From JAAYZX01 sp040770645 (lineage in GTDB: Bacteria > Actinomycetota > Thermoleophilia > RBG-16-64-13): 64,000 bases of DNA. A model generated the notes under the pieces. The model did not search any database and was not told where the DNA came from. It worked only from the letters and a program-made list of their open reading frames with translations. This document shows, in pieces, positions 56,369-64,000 of the stretch. The first letter of the stretch is position 1. Each line of letters starts with the position of its first letter. The translations under genes were made by a program, and so were the position numbers. The stretch covers positions 62,001 to 126,000 of the forward strand of contig JAXGIS010000002.1 in the NCBI GenBank assembly GCA_040770645.1. Direction: 5' to 3'.

Positions 56369-57598
56369 CTACTGGGCCAGAACCCACTTGCCGCCCTCGA
56401 TCTTAACCATGATCAGATCACTCACGGCCAAACCATCGTGATTCGTGGGCGAGAAAGTGAAGATGCCGTCTGCTCCGGCGAAGCCCGTGATGGCGTTGAG
56501 CGCGGCTTGGATATCCTCCGCTTTGGTGCTCTTGGCTTCTTCGATGGCCTTCACCAACAGGGAGATGGCATCCCAACCGTGGCTGGCGAAGTGGTTGGGA
56601 GCCTCACCGAACTTCTCGGTGTAGTCGGAGATGAAGGTGTCGATGACCTTCTGCTGACCGGAGTCGGTGATCGATTGCGGGAAGAGGATTTTGGTGCTGG
56701 GGAACACCACGCCTTCCGCCGCGTCACCAGCCAGTTCGATGAACTTGAAGTTGGCGATACCGTGGCTCCCCACATACGGGAGCGACCAGGCCAACTGCTT
56801 GAGATTCTTGGCCGCCACAGCGGGACCGGGGTTGGTGCCCCACACCACCAGCGCCTCCGGGTTGGAGCCGCGCAATTTGGTGAGTTGGGCCGTCAGGTCG
56901 GTCTCATCGGTCTTGTAGGACTCCTTGGCCACCACTTCCAAGCCGTACGTGCCCTTGACCTCTTCAATCTGCGCCAAGCCCGATGAGCCGAACGCATTCT
57001 CGTCGTAGAGAACGGCGATCTTTTTCACTTTCAGGCTCTCGGCCACGTACTGCATGGCGCGCTCCACAGCCAGGTCGTCCTTGGGCGCCACGCGCCAGAC
57101 CCACTCACTGGGCGGCTCATCGGTGATGCTGTTGGCAGCGGCCATGGCGATCTGTGGGATTTTGGCGCCCGCTGTAATCGGCTTCATGGCCAACGTGGTG
57201 GCCGATGCGCTGGCACCGATGACTGCCACCGCTTTCTCCTGATTGATGAGCCGTTGAGTGGCGGTGACGGCTTCCTTGGCACTACTCTGGTCATCGAGGA
57301 TGACGATCTTCAACGGCCGGCCCAGAACACCACCCGCAGCATTTATTTTGCCTTCCATCAACTCCAGGGTGTTTCGCTCGGGTTCACCCAAAGGTGCCGC
57401 CGGACCCGTGGTGGACACCACAGCTCCTATGACAACAGGGTCACCTGTGGGCTCGGCGTCGGAAGTGCCGGCGGCGGTAGTGGTTGCGCCGCCGGTGGTG
57501 GTGGCACTGCCTCCGCATGAGACAAGGATCGCAACGAGTAACAGTACAAGGATGGATACGGGTAAGGTGGGGGCGATGGCCTGACTTGACCTGCGCAT
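56369..57598 (-). CDS. livK: Branched-chain amino-acid ABC transporter substrate-binding lipoprotein LivK
   Basis: Solute-binding protein, 409 residues. The signal peptide LPVSILVLLLVAILVSCGGS ends in a lipobox LVSC, so it is probably membrane-anchored by lipid. After a Thr/Gly-rich linker, the type-1 periplasmic fold shows VVIGAVVSTTGPAAPLGEPE, NAAGGVLGRPLKIVILDDQS and VAVIGASASATTLAMKPITA, then IPQIAMAAANSITDEPPSEW. The end TFSPTNHDGLAVSDLIMVKI is typical. AGGAGAG precedes the ATG. The ligand is unknown; an aromatic or branched-chain acid is a guess from paaK. Confidence 0.93.
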   Translation of the reverse strand: MRRSSQAIAPTLPVSILVLLLVAILVSCGGSATTTGGATTTAAGTSDAEPTGDPVVIGAVVSTTGPAAPLGEPERNTLELMEGKINAAGGVLGRPLKIVILDDQSSAKEAVTATQRLINQEKAVAVIGASASATTLAMKPITAGAKIPQIAMAAANSITDEPPSEWVWRVAPKDDLAVERAMQYVAESLKVKKIAVLYDENAFGSSGLAQIEEVKGTYGLEVVAKESYKTDETDLTAQLTKLRGSNPEALVVWGTNPGPAVAAKNLKQLAWSLPYVGSHGIANFKFIELAGDAAEGVVFPSTKILFPQSITDSGQQKVIDTFISDYTEKFGEAPNHFASHGWDAISLLVKAIEEAKSTKAEDIQAALNAITGFAGADGIFTFSPTNHDGLAVSDLIMVKIEGGKWVLAQ

Positions 57599-57670
57599 GA
57601 GATGCTCTCCTGGGTTTGAACGCGCCGGCAGAACCGGCTCAATTACACGCGACGAATGGGCCTTTCCTGC

Positions 57671-58081
57671 TCAGTCAATATCGGAATCCGCTAAGCATGA
57701 TAGCCCCTTGTCTGTGAGCGTCTGTTCCAGGCCCTCGACATCGTCCGACATGAAGATGACCGATTCTCGGGCCCCCCAGTAAAGATAGTCGATGTTACAA
57801 CCGACCCCCGTCACCACGGCCGCCAGCATGGCCAGCGCACCGGGCGAGTTTGGCAACCTCACGCAAAGAACCCTGTTCTCCTTGACCGTGAAGCCCTCTC
57901 CACGAAGGATCTCCGCCGCTTCGTCGGGCTTGCTCACGACCAGTCGCACGATGCCGTAGTCTCCGGTATCGGCGAGGCAGAAGCCGAAGATGTTGATTTG
58001 CTTGGCCGCGAGCACGCCGGCAATCTGGGCTATGCGCCCAGCCTTGTTTTCCACAAACAGCGAAAACTGGCGAACACTCAT
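57671..58081 (-). CDS. Tandem ACT-domain protein
   Basis: Small protein of 136 residues with two ACT domains: RQFSLFVENKAGRIAQIAGV with NIFGFCLADTGDYGIVRLVV, then VLCVRLPNSPGALAMLAAVV with GCNIDYLYWGARESVIFMS. ACT domains bind amino acids. The gene heads the liv-paaK operon, and such genes commonly accompany PaaK and Liv transporters in anaerobes, so it may sense the imported amino or aryl acid. A promoter lies just upstream. Confidence 0.85.
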   Translation of the reverse strand: MSVRQFSLFVENKAGRIAQIAGVLAAKQINIFGFCLADTGDYGIVRLVVSKPDEAAEILRGEGFTVKENRVLCVRLPNSPGALAMLAAVVTGVGCNIDYLYWGARESVIFMSDDVEGLEQTLTDKGLSCLADSDID

Positions 58082-58105
58082 CGGTCACTCCACAGGTTCC
58101 CGCAT

Positions 58106-58133
58106 ATTATGAGCGGGCATGATACAGACGCAA
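58106..58133 (-). promoter_or_regulatory. Promoter of the ACT-liv-paaK operon
   Basis: On the minus strand TTGCGT (58133-58128) and CATAAT (58111-58106) are 16 bases apart, about 25 bases before the ATG at 58081. The inverted repeat CCCGC-N9-GCGGG (58099-58117) overlaps the -10 and could be an operator. Confidence 0.5.
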
Positions 58134-58216
58134 CGCCGCTTAGGGAAGCCCGATTTGGGATGCCCGAGTTGAGATGCCCATGTCGGGAACCCCGACCGTT
58201 ACCGTCTATGTCACCC

Positions 58217-59659
58217 TTAATGATCGGACATACCACGAGCGCGGGCGCGCGCCAGATCCTCCACGCAGTCAACGTCCAGGCCTTCGTCGCCAACCGCCTG
58301 GACCCGCAACACCCGGTCGCCCATGTCTTGTAGCACAGCCCGTGCACCTTGGTCGCCGGTCAGAGAACCTATCGCGGGGAGCAGTGAGCGGTTGATGACC
58401 ACAGGCGGGCCCCAGGTGCCGCCCGGCGTCTCCAGCGCTGCGGCCGCGACGGCCGGATTCCGCTCCCAGACTGCCAGGAGCCTCCGGATGGTATCCGCGG
58501 TCACGAAGGGCTGATCGGCCAGGAGGACTATGAGGTCCCGGCCGCCTGCGTGGTCCGCACCCAGAGCCAGCGAACCGCCGATGCCCTTCTCCGGATGGGG
58601 GTTGACCAAAATGCGCCAGCGATCGCCGCCGTTCGGCGCCGGGGGTACATCTCGGCCCAAGGCAGCGCGCACGGCCTCCGCTTCCCTCCCGGCCACCACC
58701 AACACCGGCGGCTGCGCGCCTCCCCCGAGGGCCGCCCTCACTGCCCGCCCCACGAAGGTCACGCCGTCGAGTTCGAGCGTGACTTTGGCACAACCGCCCA
58801 TACGTCTGCTGAGGCCCGCCGCCAAGACCACGGCGGCGGGCCTCCGCTCCATGTGCCGTAGACACTCCACGATCGGCCCTTCCTCCGAGCCCACCGCTCC
58901 CATCCACACTCCGACGGGAGCCCGGTGCGCGGCCTCCATGAGGATCGCGTCGGGAGGATAGGCGTCGGCCTTGTTGAACAAGCACACCAAGCGCGCGTGC
59001 AGAGGCACGCTGTCGTGGTACCCGAGCACCAGGGCGCGCAGCAGGGCCTCGGGTGGGATCGGCCGCCCCGGCTCCAGATCGAGGAGATCGGCCAGCAACG
59101 ACGCGCGATGCACGTGCTCCTCGTCCAAAGGCACCCACTGCGCCTCCAGCCCGCACATGGCAATCACGAGGGTGGCGCTCTCCGGCAGCACCGGTTCGTA
59201 GGCGGCGGGGGCCTTCAGTGGAAGGCGGGCGGCACCGTCGGCCTCGATGAGCACCGCCTCGATTCCGGACAGATCGCGGAGTGCCGGAATCCAATCGGTG
59301 GGTATGCCGTCGAGCTTGCCCGAGGCCAACACCCTCGTGCCGACCACCGGCGATCGCCCGCCGCGGGTCACTCCCAGCCGCTCGATGCCGGCCGCAACCT
59401 CCGCCACGGTATCGCCGAGCACCAGCGGCCGACCCGGGCCTTGCTCCGCCCCCTCCCCTCCCTGTCCGAAGCGCAAGCAGCCCGGCTCAGCCGCACGCGG
59501 CGCCGGGGGCATGATCTTGGTGGTGGTGGTGACGATGACCCGCTTTCCGGCTTGTTCATATTCGCGCGCCAAGGCCTCGAGCAAGGTGCTCTTGCCGCCC
59601 GCACCAACCAGACACACCACTTCGCGTGGCCCCAGTTGCAGTTGTTCGCGTAACGCCAT
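58217..59659 (-). CDS. YqeC-MocA fusion for molybdenum hydroxylase cofactor
   Basis: Two-domain protein of 480 residues. The N-terminal half resembles YqeC of selenium-dependent molybdenum hydroxylase systems, with a P-loop VCLVGAGGKSTLLEALAREY and VLIEADGAARLPLKAPAAYE. The C-terminal half is a MobA/MocA-type nucleotidyltransferase with VVLAAGLSRRMGGCAKVTLE, LIVLLADQPFVTADTIRRLL and WGPPVVINRSLLPAIGSLTG. It probably finishes a cytidylylated molybdopterin cofactor. The partner xdhC-yqeB genes lie 20 kb away. Confidence 0.88.
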   Translation of the reverse strand: MALREQLQLGPREVVCLVGAGGKSTLLEALAREYEQAGKRVIVTTTTKIMPPAPRAAEPGCLRFGQGGEGAEQGPGRPLVLGDTVAEVAAGIERLGVTRGGRSPVVGTRVLASGKLDGIPTDWIPALRDLSGIEAVLIEADGAARLPLKAPAAYEPVLPESATLVIAMCGLEAQWVPLDEEHVHRASLLADLLDLEPGRPIPPEALLRALVLGYHDSVPLHARLVCLFNKADAYPPDAILMEAAHRAPVGVWMGAVGSEEGPIVECLRHMERRPAAVVLAAGLSRRMGGCAKVTLELDGVTFVGRAVRAALGGGAQPPVLVVAGREAEAVRAALGRDVPPAPNGGDRWRILVNPHPEKGIGGSLALGADHAGGRDLIVLLADQPFVTADTIRRLLAVWERNPAVAAAALETPGGTWGPPVVINRSLLPAIGSLTGDQGARAVLQDMGDRVLRVQAVGDEGLDVDCVEDLARARARGMSDH

Positions 59660-59698
59660 CCGCCGGCTCCACCGGTTACCGCCGGTTACAAAGCCGGC

Positions 59699-60766
59699 TC
59701 ACTCGATCACAATGCTACCCGAGCTCATGCGGGCCACCACCACCCTTACCTGATGACGAGCCTGGTCGAAGCCCGGGGTCTGCCACAAACCCTCATCGTC
59801 GTGCCCACGCCGCACCTCAACCATATCACCAGGTATCTTCACGCTCCCTGAACTGGAGTCGCGAACATCGACCTGCAGGGCCGCGCCGGCGGGCACATCG
59901 AGGGTGAATCTCCCACTGCTTCCGTTGACGGTCACAACCGCATCCACGTTGCGACCCACGTGCAACGTATAAGAGCCCGAACGCATACGGATTTCCATTT
60001 CCAAGACGGCCTCGTCGGCCACGTCCACTCGAGCCGCCCCGGAACTCGCTTCCCACTTGACCGGGTAGGGCCGGTCGCTCCCGGAAGGCAGCTGAAGTTC
60101 CACAGACCCCGAACTGGCCCTAACCGTCAGCGACTGTAGATCCAAGCCGGTTAGATCGCCTCGCGTCCAGCCCGAACTCAGATCCAGCTCCAGATCGATG
60201 GGAATGCCACCTCCAAGCGAGATGTCCCACCTCTCATCTCCGCCCTCCCATCCCCAGTTGCCCAACCAGCCCCCACCGGAACCCGTGTACGCCATCTCGA
60301 CCCGTCGCCTGACATCTCCACTCACAGTGAAATGCACCCGGCCGCGGTGGGCGATGGTGGCATCGATCAGAGTCCCCGGCTCCTCCGTCTGCTTCAAGGT
60401 GGTGGGCGCATTTGAGAGGTCCAAGAAGATCTCAGCCGAAGTGGCCTGTCCTTTCGGCTCGCTGAATCGCTCTACGTACAACTCCCTGCTTATCCCCCCG
60501 GACCCCCAGCCCCATGAAGGGCCGCCCACCGCCAGTAGTACCGCCACTCCCACAGCAACGATCCCGATACCCGCTCCCCACAACGCCGAGCGGTGGCCCA
60601 AGAGGATATCCAGACCGATCCACACCAGAAGCAGCGGCCAGAAACGGGCCAGGATCCATAGCCCTCCCGCCGGTATCACATTCAGATTAGCCAGAAGCCA
60701 AATGACTCCCACGCCAATGAGAACAACCGGCCAGAACAGTGATCGGTATCGGTAGCCGTGCATCAT
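59699..60766 (-). CDS. LiaF/DUF5668-type membrane protein with beta-helix domain
   Basis: Membrane protein of 355 residues. The N-terminus has three hydrophobic segments (LFWPVVLIGVGVIWLLANLN, ILARFWPLLLVWIGLDILLG, WGAGIGIVAVGVAVLLAVGG), the LiaI/LiaF-like (DUF5668) arrangement. An extracellular repeat domain follows, with SSGSVELQLPSGS, EASSGAARVDVADEAVLEME, VNGSSGRFTLDVPAGA and ARMSSGSIVIE, the SSG-beta pattern of DUF4097/toast-rack domains. ATG 60766 follows GGGAGGG; an in-frame TTG at 60799 overlaps the upstream gene. Function unknown; perhaps envelope stress. Confidence 0.75.
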   Translation of the reverse strand: MMHGYRYRSLFWPVVLIGVGVIWLLANLNVIPAGGLWILARFWPLLLVWIGLDILLGHRSALWGAGIGIVAVGVAVLLAVGGPSWGWGSGGISRELYVERFSEPKGQATSAEIFLDLSNAPTTLKQTEEPGTLIDATIAHRGRVHFTVSGDVRRRVEMAYTGSGGGWLGNWGWEGGDERWDISLGGGIPIDLELDLSSGWTRGDLTGLDLQSLTVRASSGSVELQLPSGSDRPYPVKWEASSGAARVDVADEAVLEMEIRMRSGSYTLHVGRNVDAVVTVNGSSGRFTLDVPAGAALQVDVRDSSSGSVKIPGDMVEVRRGHDDEGLWQTPGFDQARHQVRVVVARMSSGSIVIE

Positions 60767-60795
60767 TGCCGCCCTCCCCCATTGCGGGCTGACAC

Positions 60796-61844
60796 TCAAC
60801 CATCAGCACCCATTGGCTCCGCGCCATCAGAATCACCGAGTCTCATCCCACAATGACTGCAGAAGGCCGCATCCGAACCGAGGGCGCGCGCACTCGGCAC
60901 AAACCCGCCCGAGACCCTCCGCAGCCACCGTGGACGCGACGGGCTCAATCGCTTCCGATACCGGCCCCTGGGAACCAGTCGCTGCCGCGAAATCGCGGAA
61001 GATTCGGCCGCTTCGGTCAACTCCGCAATCTCGGCCGCTTCGTTCAAATCACGGGCATCCGCCTCACCTTCCGATACGACACCCGCGGTGGGCTCCACAA
61101 CCGCCCCTCCTCTCGTCGGAATCCGGCGTCTGCCCCTCCGACGTCGTTTCGGGCAACGGAGGCACCACTTCGGACGCAGGCGTAGATAGGTCGCTTGTGG
61201 TTACCGGTTGCGCCCCCACCTCGGTAGCCGTGGCATCCACGACGGCCGGCGCCAGCGCCCACTGACCGGGCGCAGGTACTGGTGTTGGTGACCCGGCGGA
61301 GCTCTCCGCACCCTCTCTACGCACGACAGCCGGGCGCACGATGATCCACAGCCCCACTAGAATCAGCAGCACCGGCCATATGATGCGTGTTGCCAGACTG
61401 CCGCTGATGTTCAGTAACGCCTCGAAGAAGAAGCCGAACACCAAGAAAAGGATCAGCCCGATCTTCATGACCACCGATCCCGCATCCTTGAGCCCGGACA
61501 CACCGGCGTAGCGCCCGAAGATGTAGAGACCCACTCCCACACCGAACGGGGCAATGAGGGCCCAGACATACGCCCAACTGGCCCAAGCATTGAAGACATT
61601 CTGAAACAGGAGCACCAAGCCGGTCATGGTGACAATGCTGCCCGGAATGGCGAACCCCCCAACCGGACCCCTGCAGTGCCAACGGAAGAAAGAACAGCAA
61701 CCCGACGACCACGATGAACAGCGGCCACCACACGCCTATGATGCTTCGACCCAGCACGGAAGCGATTAGAAACAGGATTCCCACTGCGATAAGCCCCGAA
61801 CCCACGACCAGGGTGCCGCGACCAATCCCTTTTTGCGTGTTCAT
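60796..61844 (-). CDS. DUF5668-type membrane protein with zinc-ribbon tail (frameshifted)
   Basis: Joined frames give one protein of about 350 residues. The start MNTQKGIGRGTLVVGSGLIA continues into IGVWWPLFIVVVGLLFFLPL, FQNVFNAWASWAYVWALIAP and WPVLLILVGLWIIVRPAVVR, giving five or more membrane helices. A Glu/Thr-rich linker leads to an Arg-rich stretch and a short zinc-ribbon start (AAFCSHCGMRLGDSDG). Frames change near 61,650 and 61,085. It overlaps the start of the downstream LiaF-like gene. Together they look like a membrane pair. Confidence 0.65.
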
Positions 61845-61919
61845 GCCATCCCTCTCCTCGCTGGGTGTTTCGCCCCTGGCGCCCCCATGCCGCCCCACCG
61901 GCGCTGCTACCATGAGTGC

Positions 61920-62603
61920 ATGCATTCTGATGATACAGCCCCCGGGGTGAACTCCGTACTCGAAAGGCTCTTATCCGCCAAAGATCCGCTGCTGGCCCAG
62001 GGCCTAACCCGACTGGGCTGGCCGCCGTCAGCCGTCCTGGGAGTGGACTCCGCAACCGTGGAGCACCTCGCCCGAGAGATCGGCCGCAACCACGCACTGG
62101 CCCGCGCTCTCTGGAGTGAAGGTTTCCGAGAGACACGCCTGCTCGCGATACGCTTGGCGCAACCCGCCGAGGCCGATGCGGCCATGCTCGACGATTGGGT
62201 ACACCAGAAGTACAGCTGGCGAACTCGCTGCATACCTCACCGAACACCTGCTGGTGAAGGCCTCTGCGGCCAGATCCCGGGCCCCCAGTTGGAGCACCGC
62301 TCAGCAGCCCTTGGTTCGCGCCATCGGCTACGAACTGCACGCGCCTCAATCTCGACGATGAGGAACTGAGCCCGGATGCCCGCTTCCCCGGATATTTCAC
62401 TCTCTCAGGGTTGAGCGACCAAAATGTCGGAGCACCGGCAAATGCCTGGGTGCGGGGGTGGCGGTCGGTGATCCGCTACCTGGGCCGCCGAAACCGGCGG
62501 GCGGGGCAGAAAAGCCGTGCGCCGGGCCCACGAAGCGCTGCTGATGTGGGAGCAGGACAAAGTGGAGAGGGCACAGGCCGGCCGGCGCCGCCCCGGTGGG
62601 TGA
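61920..62603 (+). CDS. AlkD-like DNA alkylation repair protein (frameshifted)
   Basis: Resembles the HEAT-repeat DNA glycosylase AlkD, which removes alkylated bases. The N-terminal part is clear: VEHLAREIGRNHALARALWS, EGFRETRLLAIRLAQPAEAD and AAMLDDWVHQKYSW. The later pieces read AYLTEHLLVKA, IRYLGRRNRR and KAVRRAHEALLMWEQDKVER, with frame changes near 62,215, 62,300 and 62,515. The joined span of about 228 codons fits the family. The stop at 62603 lies inside a hairpin. Catalytic residues cannot be checked in the broken part. Confidence 0.6.
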
Positions 62604-62619
62604 CCACCGGGGCGGCGCC
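62584..62619. terminator. Bidirectional GC hairpin between alkD-like gene and ade
   Basis: GGCGCCGCCCCGGTGG and CCACCGGGGCGGCGCC pair perfectly over 16 bases around GTGA. It includes the last codons of the plus-strand gene and lies two bases beyond the stop of the minus-strand ade gene. Confidence 0.75.
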
Positions 62620-62621
62620 CC

Positions 62622-64000
62622 CTATACCACGAACAGATTGACCCCTTTGAACGTTTCGCCGTCGAATAGACCGGTGTCGCTCATCTTGAGACTGGGGATG
62701 ACCAGCAGAGCCATGAAGGACAGCGTCATGAACGGCGCCGAGAGCCTGGATCCCAAGTCCTTGGCCGCGCGGTCGAGCATGTCGTAGGCCTCGGCCACAT
62801 CGAGCCCGATCATCCGGGCTCATGAGCCCGGCCACCGGAAGCGGCAGGGAGGCCGTGCGTCCCTGTGCGGCCACCGCCAAACCGCCGCGATTCCCTGACC
62901 ACCTCGTTGACCGCTGCCGCCAGATCCTCGTCGTCAGCCCCACGGCCACGATGTTGTGCGAATCGTGCGCCACCGAAGCCATGGCTCCGTGAGAAAGCCC
63001 GAAGTTACGAATGAAGGCCACCGCCGGTAGGGCTTCCTGGTACCGGTTGAGGACGGCTATTTTGAGGAGATCTCGGTCGGGGTCGGCCACTACCCTTCCG
63101 TCCCGCACCGTCGGCGTCATAACCAGGCCGGCGCGTCAGAGTTGTCCCTCCAGCGCTTCCATGACGTTGATGCGCCCGGGCCGCTCCGCCACCACGAAAG
63201 CCTCCGCCCCTGTTCGCGCACCGCGAAACGGTTGAGAGCACTCGGCGGAAGACACCGTGAACAGCGCCGTGCCGTCGGCCGCCACCAAACGCCCCCTCAC
63301 GTAGGTGCCGATGACGTCGAAGTCCTCAAGATCGGCCACTATCACGAAGTCGGCCGGGTCTCCCGGTTGCAACAGACCCACGTTCAACCCGTAGTGGCGC
63401 ACGGGATTGAGGGACGCACACCGCAGGGCCGTCAACGGATCGATCCCCGCGCCCACCGCCCGCGCCACCAACTTGTTGATGTGGCCTTTCACCAGATCGT
63501 GGGGATGCTTGTCGTCACTGCAAAGCATGCACCGTTCGGGATAATCCCGCATGAGGGGGTAGAGTAGATCGAACTCGCGGGCGGCTGAGCCCTCGCGGAT
63601 CAGGATCTTCATGCCCAGACGGATCTTCTCCTCGGCCTCCTCATAGCTCAGGCTCTCATGATCCGTGGAGATACCGGCCCCGATGTAGGTGGCGAGATCT
63701 TGGCCGCGCAGGCCGGGCGCGTGACCGTCGATGGGTTTGCCGTGTCGCTTGGCGGCGGCGATTTTCTCCATCACCTCGGGGTCCCCGTTGATCACGCCGG
63801 GGTAGTTCATGACTTCGCTCAGGTAGTGAATGTCGTCGCGGCTCAGAAGCTCGTCCACCTCCGCGGGCCCCAAACTGGCCCCCGACGTCTCGAAGGGTGT
63901 GGCCGGTACGCACGAAGGCGCACCGAAAGCGAAAGTGAACGGCGCCTCGGCGCCGTCTCTCACCATGAAGTCCACCCCACGGACGCCCAGCACGTTGGCA
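62622..64000 (-). CDS. ade: Adenine deaminase (frameshifted, cut by window edge)
   Basis: Deaminates adenine to hypoxanthine. The amidohydrolase parts visible are SCVPATPFETSGASLG, GKPIDGHAPGLRGQDLATYI, GISTDHESLSYEEAEEKIRL, CMLCSDDKHPHDLVKGHINK, and the C-terminal ASVAHDSHNIVAVG. The end APFMTLSFMALLVIPSLKMS stops at 62622. The frame changes near 63,125, 62,950 and 62,820. The N-terminal quarter, with the first metal His pair, lies beyond the window. Function fits purine salvage. Confidence 0.92.

Noticed and set aside
61317..61925. A separate hypothetical gene overlapping the DUF5668 gene
   Set aside because: Its N-terminal part is the true start of the DUF5668 protein, and the rest is out-of-frame reading after a frameshift near 61,650.

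Overview
The window is one gene-dense, high-GC bacterial chromosome segment. It reads as an anaerobic member of the Actinomycetota. The main support is the actinobacterial mIHF gene between pyrD and gmk, a Gram-positive type SOS box (GAAC-N4-GTTC), and the core order rpsP-khpA-rimM-trmD-rplS-lepB-rnhB-yraN-comM-dprA-xerC. The finer lineage is a guess; no rRNA or tRNA gene was found to settle it. About 23 of the roughly 60 genes carry frameshifts. These include single-copy essential genes (rpoD, acpP, carB, smc, plsX, coaBC), and the two sites resolved to the base (759-763 and 3691-3694) lie in homopolymers. I therefore read most of them as sequencing or assembly indels, not gene decay, and I give each broken gene one span with the frames joined.

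Layout. Positions 23-26238 are core genome. On the minus strand lie plsX-acpP-rnc-smc-ftsY, then ffh-rpsP-khpA-rimM-trmD-rplS-lepB-rnhB-yraN-comM-dprA-xerC, covering lipid initiation, chromosome condensation, protein targeting, ribosome and tRNA maturation, and DNA uptake/recombination. A primary sigma factor gene lies at 17279-18349 on the plus strand behind a promoter region with an SOS-box-like operator and a terminator. It faces carB-pyrK-pyrD-mihF-gmk-rpoZ-coaBC (pyrimidine, nucleotide and CoA synthesis).

Positions 26248-36592 are accessory: a small membrane protein, glutamate dehydrogenase, a polysaccharide deacetylase, TrkH/TrkA potassium uptake, an aminotransferase with a YkoP-like partner, a flavin reductase, an archaeal-type thymidylate synthase homologue, a Mut7-C nuclease and an alpha/beta hydrolase.

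Positions 36641-45498 look catabolic: YqeB and XdhC (maturation of molybdenum hydroxylases), a FadR-type regulator with its own promoter/operator, an FAH-family hydrolase, YjbQ, the NfnAB electron-bifurcating transhydrogenase, a clear 6-oxocyclohex-1-ene-1-carbonyl-CoA hydrolase (BamA, the marker enzyme of anaerobic benzoyl-CoA degradation) and a short-chain dehydrogenase. Positions 46754-58133 hold one long minus-strand series: a promoter, an ACT-domain protein, livKHMGF, a phenylacetate-CoA ligase (PaaK), a FlK-like thioesterase, a DUF5752 protein, and TreT-OtsB-OtsA for trehalose. The rest is a YqeC-MocA fusion, two DUF5668/LiaF-type membrane proteins, an AlkD-like protein and a truncated adenine deaminase.

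Taken together, the accessory genes suggest import and CoA activation of an aromatic or branched-chain acid, ring cleavage through the benzoyl-CoA route with NfnAB balancing reductant, and trehalose as compatible solute. No benzoyl-CoA reductase is in the window, so the aromatic pathway is inferred from BamA, PaaK and context. Long GC-rich hairpins without U-tracts mark several gene ends, and related palindromes also occur in frame inside rimM and pyrK.
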